Shown in pieces: positions 18,760 through 27,441 of a stretch of DNA of 48,683 nucleotides (the stretch's first letter is position 1; every line of letters begins with the position of its first letter). Below the pieces are notes generated by a model. It saw only the letters and a list, made by a program, of their open reading frames with translations. It was not told the origin of the DNA and did not search any database. Source of the DNA: Pseudomonadota bacterium (lineage in GTDB: Bacteria > Pseudomonadota > Gammaproteobacteria > Burkholderiales > Rhodocyclaceae); the NCBI GenBank assembly GCA_018261905.1, contig JAGTRU010000035.1:1-48683 (forward strand). Direction: 5' to 3'. The translations under genes and the position numbers were made by a program.

Positions 18760-19872
18760 ATGCCTCCGCGCCTCCTCTTTCCGATCTTCCTTGCGTTCCT
18801 TGGCCTGGCCGGGTGCGCCACGCCGGAACGCCTCTCCGAACCGCGGCCGGCCCCGCCCCCGGTCGCCGCTCACACCTGGCAGCAGGTCGACCGCGACATC
18901 CTGGCCGAGGCGCAGGCCGCCAGCGACGTCGCCAAGGATTTCGCCGGCCGCCGGATGGCGCAGTGGCGGCAGTTGGTCGAAAAAAGGGCGGAGGCCGATT
19001 TCATTCCCTGGTTTTCGAGCTATTTGACCCAGCAATGGCTGACCACCAAAATCGCCTGGTACGAACTGAGCGCCGACGAGGGAAGCCGGCCTCCGGTCGA
19101 CCGGCTGGCCACCTACCTGCAGGAGCAATATTACGAGCGCGTGTTGATCCCGGTGGCCAAGGAAATCGACCCAACAACGGTCACCGGACAAGCGACCAAA
19201 CGCTACGTCGAGCAGCTCGCCGCGGGCATTAAGCCGCTCGCCCGACGTTACGCCATCCCCGCCGAACAGTTTGCGCGCCGGCTGCAAGACCTCCCGGCCA
19301 TTGCCCTGGCCCCGCCAGCGGCCCATGACGCCTCGCTTTACCAGCTCATCGAGGCCGGGCAGATCGACGCCCTGCCGGCGTATGCCGCCCTGCTTCGGCA
19401 AATCCGCGCCGCCAACGAGAAGGCCGGGGCCGGACTGAGCAAGACGCGGATCTCGCCGGTCGCCCGCCAGGTCAGCCAGGAGATGCTGAACCGGCTGGCC
19501 ATCAGCGGCGGAACGAGCGCCGCCACGACGCTGATCGGCGGCGTCGCCGGGACGGTGATTTCGATTGGCGCCGCTGGCCTCGGCGTCATGCTGCACGAGG
19601 CCAAACGCGGCGCCATCGAGAGCCGACTGCGAAGTATCCTCAACGCCTCACTCGACGACATGTGGCAACTCCTGATGAGCGACCCCGAAACCGGGGTAAC
19701 GGCGGGAATCCATCACCTGAACGAGCAGATCGGCAATAGCTTTCCCCAGACCTTCAGCCAGCCGGTCGTTGGCGAACAATTACTGCAGGAAATTCCCCTG
19801 CCCGACCTGCCACCGGCCCCCGACGCAATTATCGAGCCGCCAGCCGCCGCCCCGCCGGATCGGGAGCCATGA
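18760..19872 (+). CDS. Predicted lipoprotein with helical body, unknown function
   Basis: The 370-residue product has an N-terminal lipoprotein signal peptide ending in LAGCA and a Pro-rich stretch after it. A helical region follows, then a glycine-rich hydrophobic segment near residues 250-275 (TTLIGGVAGTVISIGAAGLGV) that could insert in a membrane. The C-terminus is Pro/Ala-rich. I use the ATG at 18760; a TTG at 18754 sits at better spacing from GGAG (18745-18748) and may be the real start. No family recognised. It is followed by mutL after 80 nt. Confidence 0.7.
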   Translation: MPPRLLFPIFLAFLGLAGCATPERLSEPRPAPPPVAAHTWQQVDRDILAEAQAASDVAKDFAGRRMAQWRQLVEKRAEADFIPWFSSYLTQQWLTTKIAWYELSADEGSRPPVDRLATYLQEQYYERVLIPVAKEIDPTTVTGQATKRYVEQLAAGIKPLARRYAIPAEQFARRLQDLPAIALAPPAAHDASLYQLIEAGQIDALPAYAALLRQIRAANEKAGAGLSKTRISPVARQVSQEMLNRLAISGGTSAATTLIGGVAGTVISIGAAGLGVMLHEAKRGAIESRLRSILNASLDDMWQLLMSDPETGVTAGIHHLNEQIGNSFPQTFSQPVVGEQLLQEIPLPDLPPAPDAIIEPPAAAPPDREP

Positions 19873-19952
19873 GCTGACGGCCGAAGGTGGGGTCACACGC
19901 CATCCATCGCCATTCCCGTCCACCCCGCCGAGCAATCTGGGATAATTCGGCC

Positions 19953-21794
19953 ATGCCGACGATTGCCTGCCTCCCCGACCTGCTGATCAGCCAGATTGCT
20001 GCAGGTGAAGTGGTCGAAAGACCCGCCTCCGTTCTCAAGGAACTGCTCGAAAACAGCCTGGATGCCGGTAGCAAGGCGATCCAGGTGCATCTCGAAGAAG
20101 GCGGCGTCAAATTGATCCGCATCACCGACGACGGTTGCGGCATCGCCAAGGACCAACTGGGCCTCGCCCTGACCCGCCATGCCACCTCGAAAATCGTTTC
20201 GCTTGATGACCTCGAACGGGTCAGCACCCTTGGTTTTCGCGGCGAAGCGCTGGCCTCGGTGGCCGCGGTTGCCCGCCTGGCGATCAGCAGCCGCGAACGC
20301 GGTGCCAGCCACGCCTGGAAGCTGAAAGCCGAGCCCGCCGCCGAACCCGAACCGGCAGCGCTGATGGCCGGCACCGTCGTCGAAATGCGCGACCTGTATT
20401 ACAACACCCCGGCCCGCCGCAAATTCCTCAAGGCCGAGGGCACCGAATTCGCCCACTGTGCCGACGCCGTCAAGCGCCTGGCGCTGACCCGCCCGGATGT
20501 CGCCTTCAGCCTCACCCACAACGGCCGCAACCTGTTCCAGCTCGCCCCGGCCGATGCCGCCCGCCGCATCGCCGACATTCTCGGTGACGACTTCCTCGGC
20601 GCCGCCCGCCGTCTCGAAGCCGCCGCCGGCCCGCTCGCCATCGCCGGTTTCGCCATCGACCCGAGGCGCGCCGGCGAGGGCAAGGACAGCCAGTACGTCT
20701 TCGTGAACGGCCGCTACGTGCGCGACAAGATCATCGGCCACGCTCTGCGCGAAGCCTACCGCGACGTCCTGCACGGCAGCCGCCAGCCGGCCGTCTGCCT
20801 GTTTGTGAACATCGACCCGGCGCTGGTCGACGTCAACGTGCACCCGGCCAAGACCGAAGTTCGCTTCCGCGATTCGCGGGCCATGCATCAGTTCGTCTTC
20901 CACGCCCTGCAGCGCACCCTGGCAGCGCCGGCGCATCCGGCCGCCAGCGCCGCCCCCGATCAAGCCGAAGCACCGCTCGCCCCCGTCGCCCCAGCCGCCA
21001 GCCAACCCCCGCACTATCCGCCCCCGCTGCGCCACCAGGGCAGCCTCGGCGTCGGCGAACCGGCGGCCGCCGCCTACTTGGCCTTCGCCAAGGCGACGCA
21101 AAACATCGGCCACCCGCCACACCCGAGCGCCAACCCGGCAACGGCGACGCAATTCACGCCTTCGCCAAGCATTGCCCGGCCCCCCGGCGAGTTTTCCGCC
21201 AGCGACGACGGCCCGCCGCTCGGCTATGCCCTGGCCCAGTTGCACGGCATCTACATCCTGGCCCAGAACGGGCGCGGCCTGGTGTTGATCGACATGCATG
21301 CGGCGCACGAACGGATCCTCTACGAAAAACTGAAGACGGCATTCGACAACCGCCAGATCGCCACCCAGGCGCTGTTGATCCCAGCCGTTTTTTCGGCCGA
21401 TGGGCTCGACATCGCCGCCGTCGAGGAACACAGCGCCGCCCTGGCCGAGCTCGGTTTCTCGATTGCCGCCCTGGGCCCCAACCAGCTCGGCGTGCGCAGC
21501 GTCCCCGCCCTGCTCCAGTCGGCCGACCCGACCGCCCTCGCCCGCTCGCTGCTCGGCGAACTGCGCGAGCACGGCATCAGCCAGTTGGCCACGGCGCGGC
21601 GCAACGAGCTGCTGGCCGGCATGGCCTGCCACGGCGCGGTGCGCGCCCGCCGCCAACTGAGCCTGCCGGAAATGAACGCCCTGCTCCGCCAGATGGAAGA
21701 GACCGAGCGCGCCGGCCAATGCAACCACGGCCGGCCGACCTGGACCGAACTGCCGCTGGCCGAACTGGACAAGCTCTTCCTGCGCGGTCAGTAA
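19953..21794 (+). CDS. mutL: DNA mismatch repair protein MutL
   Basis: MutL links MutS mismatch recognition to strand incision. The 613-residue protein has the GHKL ATPase motifs KELLENSLDAGS (Glu30, Asn34), DDGCGIAKDQL and LGFRGEALASV in the N-terminal half, a Pro/Ala-rich linker at about 320-420 and a C-terminal dimerisation domain. That domain carries DMHAAHERILYE, a match to the DxHA(x)2E(x)4E endonuclease motif, so this MutL is predicted to nick DNA itself, as in MutH-lacking species. The ATG at 19953 gives the standard N-terminus; upstream in-frame sequence to 19887 is not conserved-looking. Confidence 0.96.
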   Translation: MPTIACLPDLLISQIAAGEVVERPASVLKELLENSLDAGSKAIQVHLEEGGVKLIRITDDGCGIAKDQLGLALTRHATSKIVSLDDLERVSTLGFRGEALASVAAVARLAISSRERGASHAWKLKAEPAAEPEPAALMAGTVVEMRDLYYNTPARRKFLKAEGTEFAHCADAVKRLALTRPDVAFSLTHNGRNLFQLAPADAARRIADILGDDFLGAARRLEAAAGPLAIAGFAIDPRRAGEGKDSQYVFVNGRYVRDKIIGHALREAYRDVLHGSRQPAVCLFVNIDPALVDVNVHPAKTEVRFRDSRAMHQFVFHALQRTLAAPAHPAASAAPDQAEAPLAPVAPAASQPPHYPPPLRHQGSLGVGEPAAAAYLAFAKATQNIGHPPHPSANPATATQFTPSPSIARPPGEFSASDDGPPLGYALAQLHGIYILAQNGRGLVLIDMHAAHERILYEKLKTAFDNRQIATQALLIPAVFSADGLDIAAVEEHSAALAELGFSIAALGPNQLGVRSVPALLQSADPTALARSLLGELREHGISQLATARRNELLAGMACHGAVRARRQLSLPEMNALLRQMEETERAGQCNHGRPTWTELPLAELDKLFLRGQ

Positions 21795-21851
21795 GACGGC
21801 CCCCCGACAAAACACGAAGTCCGGAAAATGCAATTGAACCCGAAAACCTTA

Positions 21852-21985
21852 GCGCAGAGTCGCAAAGGAACAGGGAAGGACGTCAGAACAATGGCTTGCA
21901 AGGTTTTTTCAGCTAACCATAAGGTCTGCCGATGAACCCCGGCGGGCCTTCGGTATTCCTCGGCATCTCGGCGTCTCTGCGGTTC
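21852..21985. repeat. Interspersed GCAGAG-type repeat, copy B
   Basis: Left end CGCAGAGTCGCAAAGG and right end GGCGTCTCTGCGGTTC are partial inverted repeats. The arrangement matches copy A at 18495-18626 in order and length (about 132-134 bp). It sits just downstream of mutL and may act as its transcription terminator. No gene is seen in 21795-22069. Confidence 0.6.
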
Positions 21986-22069
21986 AATTGCGTTTTCTCG
22001 GTCGAGCCGACTAGCCGACCGGCGCCCGGCCGGTTTTACCCCGCGTAGCGCCAGGCCGACTAGCAGCCC

Positions 22070-23962
22070 TCAGTCGGGGGCCAGGAATTTCTGCCGGAAA
22101 TCGGCTTCGCCGACCGGCCGTCCCGAGTAGAAGCCCTGGTGCACATCGCATTGCATGTCGCGCAGGACGACCAGTTGGCCGGAGCTTTCGACCCCTTCGG
22201 CGACCACTTCGAGGCCGAGATTGTGGGCCATGGCGATGATCGCCGGGACCAGTGCCGAGCCGCCGGAAAAATCGCCGTTCTCGTCGATCATCGCCGTCAC
22301 GAAGCTGCGATCGATTTTCAGGGTATTGAAGGGCAGACGGTGCAGGTAGGAAAGCGAGGAGTAGCCGGTACCGAAATCGTCGAGCGCCAGCCGGAATCCG
22401 TGCCGACGCATGGCATGCAGCATGTCAACGTGCTCCCCTTCGGCCTGCAGCAGCATCGATTCGGTGACTTCCAGTTCGATCTGGGCCGGGGCGACGCCGT
22501 GCCGGGCGCAGAGCGAGACGACACGGTCGAGCAATTCGCCGTCCCAGAACTGGCGCGCCGAGAGATTGATGGCCATGCGTAGCGGCCTGGCCGAGAGTCG
22601 ATTCCAGCCGGCCAGGCAGGCCATGGCCTGTTCCAGCACCCAGTTGCCGATCGGCACGATCAGGCCGGTTTCCTCGGCCACCGAAATAAAGCGGTCGGGT
22701 GGAATCCACTGGCCGTCATCGCACCAGCGCAACAGCGCTTCGGCGCCGAGCAACTGGCCGCTGGCGGTGTCGAACTGCGGCTGGTAGTGGAGTTCGAAGG
22801 CCCGCCGCTCGATGGCCAGGTGCAGGCGGGCTTCGATCGAGGCGCGGTAGAGGACGCGCTCCTTCATCTGCGGCGTATGCCGGCAGATGCGGCCGCCGCC
22901 CTGGGCCTTGGCGACATACATCGCGGTATCGGCATTGCGCAGCAGTTGTTCGCTATCCTCGGCGTCGTCCGGGTAGATGCTGAGGCCGATACTCGCCCCG
23001 ACATGCAGATGGTTGCCATCGGTCAGGAAAGGCGCGTTCAACTGCGCGAGAAAAGCCTCGGCGCGGGCCTCGGCGAGCCGGGGATCGGCACAACCGGGAA
23101 GCAGCACGATGAACTCGTCACCCCCCTGGCGAACCAGGGTATCGGCCTCGCCGGTCACGGTGCCCAGGCGCTTGGCGACTTCCTGCAACAGATGGTCGCC
23201 GAGGCGATGGCCGAGCGAATCGTTGATGTCCTTGAAGCGGTCGAGATCGATGAACAGCAGGGCGATGCCGGTTTGCCCGGTAGTCGCCGCGAGCATCGCC
23301 TGGGCCAACTTCTCGGTGAGTTGAAAACGATTGGCCAGGCCGGTCAGTTGATCGTGCTGGGCGAGATAGTTGAGCTCTTCTTCATGGCGCCGACGCTCGG
23401 TGATATCGGTCACCGAACCGGCCATCTGGTAGGCAATGCCGCGCCGGTCGCGGACGGCGATGCCGCGCGAAGCGATCCAGCGGTAATCCCCGGCACTCGC
23501 CCGCACCCGATACTCGCAGTAAAAATAGGGCGTCCGCCCTTTCAGATGATCGGCCACCGTGCGGTTGTAATGGCCCCGGTCGTCGGGGTGCACCAGGTCC
23601 AGCCAGGCTTCGGTATCGGGCAGGAAGTTTTCGTTGTAGCCGAGGATTTCGAGCAGGCGGGCGCCGACATTGAGGCGCTTGCTGACCGGGTTCCATTCCC
23701 AGAATCCGTCGTGTGCCGCCTCCATGGCCAGGCGATAGGCGCGCTGCGTCGCCCACAGGCGGCGCAACTGGGCGACGACGACGGCGCTGCCGAGAATGAT
23801 GAGCAGCGCCAGCAGCGCACGCGCCAGCAGCGAGGATTGCCACGACCAGAGCCAGAGGAAAAAGGCGAGCAGTGCGGCCAGGGTCGCCAGGCGCAGGAAG
23901 AGCCTGGCATCAATGCCGAAAGCAGCCCGCTGGAAGGGTTTGAAATGGAAGCAGATCGACAT
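22070..23962 (-). CDS. PAS-GGDEF-EAL cyclic-di-GMP signalling protein
   Basis: This 630-residue protein has two N-terminal membrane segments (about 21-40 and 46-66), a PAS domain with PAC tail (about 75-190), a GGDEF domain with intact GGDEF at 280-284 and an EAL domain with intact EAL at 408-410, plus downstream DDFGTGYSSL and EGVES motifs. No RxxD inhibitory site is seen ahead of GGDEF. Both catalytic signatures are complete, so it could make or degrade c-di-GMP; hybrid proteins often act in one direction, which cannot be told here. It is divergent from the DUF3334 gene across a 343-bp gap. Confidence 0.93.
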   Translation of the reverse strand: MSICFHFKPFQRAAFGIDARLFLRLATLAALLAFFLWLWSWQSSLLARALLALLIILGSAVVVAQLRRLWATQRAYRLAMEAAHDGFWEWNPVSKRLNVGARLLEILGYNENFLPDTEAWLDLVHPDDRGHYNRTVADHLKGRTPYFYCEYRVRASAGDYRWIASRGIAVRDRRGIAYQMAGSVTDITERRRHEEELNYLAQHDQLTGLANRFQLTEKLAQAMLAATTGQTGIALLFIDLDRFKDINDSLGHRLGDHLLQEVAKRLGTVTGEADTLVRQGGDEFIVLLPGCADPRLAEARAEAFLAQLNAPFLTDGNHLHVGASIGLSIYPDDAEDSEQLLRNADTAMYVAKAQGGGRICRHTPQMKERVLYRASIEARLHLAIERRAFELHYQPQFDTASGQLLGAEALLRWCDDGQWIPPDRFISVAEETGLIVPIGNWVLEQAMACLAGWNRLSARPLRMAINLSARQFWDGELLDRVVSLCARHGVAPAQIELEVTESMLLQAEGEHVDMLHAMRRHGFRLALDDFGTGYSSLSYLHRLPFNTLKIDRSFVTAMIDENGDFSGGSALVPAIIAMAHNLGLEVVAEGVESSGQLVVLRDMQCDVHQGFYSGRPVGEADFRQKFLAPD

Positions 23963-24305
23963 TTATCCGGATGCGGCAACAGGGTCAGCGGGAAATCGCA
24001 CCCCGAAATCGGGCCGATTTGCAACGCAGTATCAGGGCCCAGCCGGTTGCCGGTCAAGGTCCTTGTCCGGGCCCCGCAATGCTTATCCCGCCCGGGTTTG
24101 CGCCGGGCAAACCCGGCCGCATATGACGTTCCGGGAGAGCCTTGGCGCAAGCCCGCGGGCGGCGCCCCACCGCTGTCATCGACGGTGCCACAAGCCGCCC
24201 GGCCGGACCATTCAGTTGCTGGAAGGTTCAACTGAACTCACCAGCCCTCGAGAGCTATGTTATACATAGGCTCATTCTATTCTCCAGCCCGACCATCACC
24301 TCATC
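23963..24305. other. Intergenic region with a 10-bp hairpin and a 15-nt palindrome
   Basis: No gene is seen. CCGGGTTTGC (24092-24101) and GCAAACCCGG (24107-24116) form a perfect 10-bp hairpin without a T-run. CTATGT-TAT-ACATAG (24255-24269) is a perfect spaced palindrome in a local AT-rich patch 36 nt upstream of the DUF3334 start, where a promoter or operator would be expected. GTTCA-AC-TGAAC lies just upstream of it. Confidence 0.45.
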
Positions 24306-24989
24306 ATGCCCCTACAAGAAACCCCCGTCGTCTTCGGTACCGAAGACATCCTGATCAGCCTGTGCAATTCGGTCACCAAGGTGCTGACCGTCGCCACCGA
24401 AAGCCAGATTCACTATTCCGGGATGGTGCAGCGCATTTCCAAGACCTGCCTGAAACCCGATATCGGCTGTTTCGTGCTGTTCGATGGCGGCTTCTCCGGC
24501 CTGGTCGTGATCAATTTCTCGGCCCAGGCGGCGATGGAACTGTACGAGAGCTACATGCTGAACATGGGCATGGCCAGGGATGGGCTGGCCGCTTCCCACA
24601 CCTCGGATGAAGTGAGCAACGTGATGGGCGAACTGATGAACCAGATCATCGGCGACTTCACCGGCAAGGTGGCGCGCGAGCTGCAAACCCATATCACCCA
24701 GAACCAGCCGAAAATGCTGGTCCTCAACAAGCAGGTGATGCTCAGCGTAGACACCAACATGGACAAGCCCGAGGCGCGCCGGGTGACCTTCTTTACCGGG
24801 CGCAACAATATTTTCTACCTCGAACTGGCCATCGACCGGACCGAGTTCATCAAGCTCTATGACTTCGAGCCCCACGCCGCCCCCGATCCGGACGCCGTCT
24901 TCGCCGAAGCCAAGGCCGCTCCGGCGCCCCGTAACGAGATCACCTCGGCCAACGACAACGACGACCTGCTCAACTCCCTGGGCATGTAA
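24306..24989 (+). CDS. DUF3334 family, CheX-like protein
   Basis: This 227-residue protein fits DUF3334, a family I associate with the CheC/CheX fold. The segment NVMGELMNQIIG (residues about 105-116) aligns with the CheX active-site pattern D-x-x-G-E-x-x-N-x-I-x-G; Glu109 and Asn112 are present, while the leading Asp is Asn here. The core FVLFDGGFSGLVVINFS is beta-rich, and the C-terminus is an acidic, disordered tail ending DDLLNSLGM. CheX dephosphorylates CheY; whether DUF3334 does so is not known. No ribosome-binding site is visible. Confidence 0.75.
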   Translation: MPLQETPVVFGTEDILISLCNSVTKVLTVATESQIHYSGMVQRISKTCLKPDIGCFVLFDGGFSGLVVINFSAQAAMELYESYMLNMGMARDGLAASHTSDEVSNVMGELMNQIIGDFTGKVARELQTHITQNQPKMLVLNKQVMLSVDTNMDKPEARRVTFFTGRNNIFYLELAIDRTEFIKLYDFEPHAAPDPDAVFAEAKAAPAPRNEITSANDNDDLLNSLGM

Positions 24990-25007
24990 CGCGTACCGCC
25001 CGCAACA

Positions 25008-25388
25008 TCAGGTCCAGGGCAGGGGCTGCCGGGTCAGCGCGACGCTGACGATATAGGCGTAGGCGAGCCCGGCCGGCAGCAGAAAGCCGAGGCGAATCGC
25101 CTTGCTCCGCCCGCGCTTCAAGGCCATGCTGCCCAACACGATGTAGGCCAGCAGGCCGGCCAGCTTGGCGCTCAGCCAGCCCTGCGCGAAGGGATATTGG
25201 CCACTGAGATAGGCCAGGCCGAGGGCGCTGCCGAGCAGCAGCGTATCGACCAGATGCGGCAGGGTGCGCGTCCAACGGTGGTGCAGCAAGGGCGAATCGC
25301 TCACCATCCACCAGCCGCGCAGGGCGAAGCCGCAGCCGCTGAGGACGACGCAGCTCACATGCAGATGTTTGAGCGCCAGGTAACTCAT
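25008..25388 (-). CDS. SirB2 family membrane protein
   Basis: This 126-residue protein has four hydrophobic segments and the SirB2 opening YLALKHLHVSCVVLSG with the RGWWMVSDSPLLHHRWTR region. SirB2 was named for affecting invasion-gene expression in Salmonella, but its molecular role is unclear. Its ATG overlaps the stop of the upstream 433-residue membrane protein by 4 nt, so it is the last gene of the operon that starts with hemerythrin at 27382. Confidence 0.85.
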   Translation of the reverse strand: MSYLALKHLHVSCVVLSGCGFALRGWWMVSDSPLLHHRWTRTLPHLVDTLLLGSALGLAYLSGQYPFAQGWLSAKLAGLLAYIVLGSMALKRGRSKAIRLGFLLPAGLAYAYIVSVALTRQPLPWT

Positions 25389-26686
25389 CCGATGGCCGCC
25401 AGCTTGCTGGCGATTTCGGCGCCATACCGGCAATAACGGCGGAAGGCGGCGCCCAGGTTGTAGCCCAGGCCGCCGCCGGCCAGCGCCAGGAGCAGCCCGG
25501 CCGGCCGGGCCAGCCAGTCGGGAAAAAATACCGCCGCCAGCAACAGGAATAGCGCCGCGAGGTAGACCCGCAATTGTTTTTGCATGTCGGCATCGGCCAG
25601 GATGCGGTTCATATGGGGTGCCGGAATCCTCGCTTGTCCCTGATTCTGCAAGTGCATCCAGGCGAGGAAGGGGACGATCTTGTAGAGCATGCCGATGATG
25701 AACGGCATGAACCCGCCGGCAATCAGCAATATGCCAAAAATCAGCGACCAGCCCGCCAGCTCGGCGACAGCCGGCCACAACGAGGCCGTCAGCAACATCA
25801 GCAGGGCAAGCTGGCTGCACCCCAGGCCGAGTTGCCAGTAGCGGTAAGTCGCATCGGCCCGCGCCCGTCGGCGCTGACCCTGCAAACGGCCGGTCAGCCC
25901 GGCGAAAGCCAGGCCGGCCAGCGCCAGGCCGCCCTCGGACAGCCGGATCAGCCAGGGCAGATCGGCCACCAGCGCAACACTCCAGAGCAGCAACAAGGCG
26001 CTGATCAGCACGGGAAACCACCAACTGGGCCGGGCCGGGTAACCGGGCGTCAATTGGAACATTGGCACCACGACATAGGCCATCGCGGCCAGCAATACCC
26101 CAGCCCAGCCGCCCAGCCCCCAGGCCGCGTGCAGATCGGCCAACCGCGCCAGGGGCAGCGCCCAGCCCCCGGCGATGGCCAGCGCCATGGCGACGCCCAG
26201 GGCGACCACGGCAGACAAGCCGAGCAAGGCCAGTTTCAATCCGCGGATGGTCGGACTGGTGGACGGCACGCCAAGCAAGGCCCGGCCGGTCGCAAGCACG
26301 AAGAGTAAGGCGCTCAGGCCGAGCAGAATGGCCGCCGTGCTGAGCAGTGCCGGCGCCCCGAGGTAGAAACCGCCGGCCAGCGCCAGCGTGCCGAGAGTCA
26401 GGCCGGCATGCAGCACGACGGCGAGGCGCTGCGGCTGGGCCAGATTGGCCCCGGCTACCACGGGCAGAATCTGGATCAGGGCGCCGAGCATGACCTGCAA
26501 CATGAAACCGACGGTCAGCAGATGGGTTATCGCCAGCGTCCCCGGCATCCAGCGCGAGGCAAACAGCGACGGCCCGTCGACCAGCAGCAAGAGGCCGGCG
26601 AGGACGACGAAAAGCGGAGCGCTCAGGAAAAAGCGGAGCGGCGCCGCGAAGGGCGGGGCATTCTCGAAGGAAAGCAGGGCGGACAT
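25385..26686 (-). CDS. Polytopic membrane protein with NnrS/heme-copper-oxidase-like histidines
   Basis: The 433-residue product has about twelve hydrophobic segments. THLLTVGFMLQVMLGALIQI (near residue 55) and DLHAAWGLGGWAGVLL (near residue 185) place histidines inside membrane helices in a way that recalls NnrS and heme-copper oxidase subunit I relatives, but I cannot place it firmly. It follows DUF2249 by 25 nt and overlaps SirB2 by 4 nt in an operon with hemerythrin under a predicted FNR box. A role in NO or oxygen handling is inferred from context only. Confidence 0.7.
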   Translation of the reverse strand: MSALLSFENAPPFAAPLRFFLSAPLFVVLAGLLLLVDGPSLFASRWMPGTLAITHLLTVGFMLQVMLGALIQILPVVAGANLAQPQRLAVVLHAGLTLGTLALAGGFYLGAPALLSTAAILLGLSALLFVLATGRALLGVPSTSPTIRGLKLALLGLSAVVALGVAMALAIAGGWALPLARLADLHAAWGLGGWAGVLLAAMAYVVVPMFQLTPGYPARPSWWFPVLISALLLLWSVALVADLPWLIRLSEGGLALAGLAFAGLTGRLQGQRRRARADATYRYWQLGLGCSQLALLMLLTASLWPAVAELAGWSLIFGILLIAGGFMPFIIGMLYKIVPFLAWMHLQNQGQARIPAPHMNRILADADMQKQLRVYLAALFLLLAAVFFPDWLARPAGLLLALAGGGLGYNLGAAFRRYCRYGAEIASKLAAIG

Positions 26687-26711
26687 GGGGAACGGTGCTC
26701 GGCTCGCCGGC

Positions 26712-26939
26712 TTACCGTGAAATCAGGATTTCGAAAGTGCCGTCGGCCAGCAACTCGGTCTGATAGGCGTGGCCGTTCTGGCGGAGCACCTTGTACAGCG
26801 GATGCGGCTCGCGATAGAGAAGGAGCAGCATCGTCTCGCCCGGCTGCAGGGTATCGAGCATTTCCATGGTGTGTACGAAAGGGTCGGGCGGCTCCATGAA
26901 GCGCGCGTCGACGACATGCGGCGTTTTCGGATGGCTCAT
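26712..26939 (-). CDS. DUF2249 domain protein
   Basis: This 75-residue protein matches the DUF2249 pattern: VVDARFMEPPDPFVHTMEML, LQPGETMLLLLYREPHPLYKVL and a C-terminal FEILISR strand. DUF2249 is a small TusA-like fold often encoded with hemerythrins, nitrite/NO reductases and NnrS in denitrifiers. The ATG at 26939 overlaps the hemerythrin stop by 4 nt. Function is unknown; a redox or sulfur/NO-related role is inferred from neighbours. Confidence 0.85.
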   Translation of the reverse strand: MSHPKTPHVVDARFMEPPDPFVHTMEMLDTLQPGETMLLLLYREPHPLYKVLRQNGHAYQTELLADGTFEILISR

Positions 26940-27382
26940 CGGGTCGCCAATTCGCCACCCAGCCGTTCGAGAACGGCCGGCAGTTCGACAATTAGTTGCT
27001 GGTCGCACATCGGATAAAGAATGTTTTCTTCCTTCATGTTGTGCTGTTGCATCATGATCAACAAGCTTTCGGCCTGCCCCAGATAATCGTCCACATGGCC
27101 GGCCAGCAGCGCCTCGCCGGCCTCGCTCAGAAGGCTGCGCATCTGCTCGTGCTCAAGGCGCATGACCTGGGTCGGCCCCTGGTGCAGGCCGGTCTTTGCT
27201 TCGAACGCCGGGAACAGGCTGAGTTCCTCAGCGGCGAAATGCGCCAGCATGGCCATCTGGAACTGCGCGAAGGCGGTCGCCGCCGCGTCATGATCATTGC
27301 CGCCGATGGCCAGCTCGGTGGCGGCGAATAGATCATCGCAGCGGCGATGGTCGGTGGTCATCAGGTAGCGGATAGTGGTCAT
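26936..27382 (-). CDS. Hemerythrin-domain protein
   Basis: The 148-residue four-helix protein carries the spaced His/Glu ligands of bacterial hemerythrin-like domains: His12, His48 with Glu52 (HFAAEEL), His78 (EHEQM) and His114 with Glu118 (HNMKEEN). Such proteins bind O2 or NO at a diiron site or act in iron-sulfur repair (compare YtfE/RIC). I use the ATG at 27382 because the upstream in-frame ATG at 27415 lies on the predicted -10 element. It is the first gene of a four-gene operon preceded by a perfect FNR/ANR box at 27442-27455. Confidence 0.88.
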   Translation of the reverse strand: MTTIRYLMTTDHRRCDDLFAATELAIGGNDHDAAATAFAQFQMAMLAHFAAEELSLFPAFEAKTGLHQGPTQVMRLEHEQMRSLLSEAGEALLAGHVDDYLGQAESLLIMMQQHNMKEENILYPMCDQQLIVELPAVLERLGGELATR

Positions 27383-27413
27383 GACGGGCTCTTGAGAAAG
27401 AAAGGATGGCTGC

Positions 27414-27419
27414 ATTGTG
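27414..27419 (-). promoter_or_regulatory. Predicted -10 element of the hemerythrin operon
   Basis: CACAAT on the minus strand (4 of 6 matches to TATAAT). A transcription start about 7 nt downstream (near 27407) would place the FNR box centre 41.5 nt upstream, the class II activation geometry. Confidence 0.5.
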
Positions 27420-27441
27420 TGCAGCCAGCCCGGGGATAACC

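Noticed and set aside
19893..21833. 646-aa open frame opposite mutL
   Set aside because: Antisense shadow; mutL motifs on the plus strand are complete.
22787..24235. 482-aa open frame opposite the PAS-GGDEF-EAL gene
   Set aside because: Antisense shadow running into the intergenic region, no ribosome-binding site or domain.
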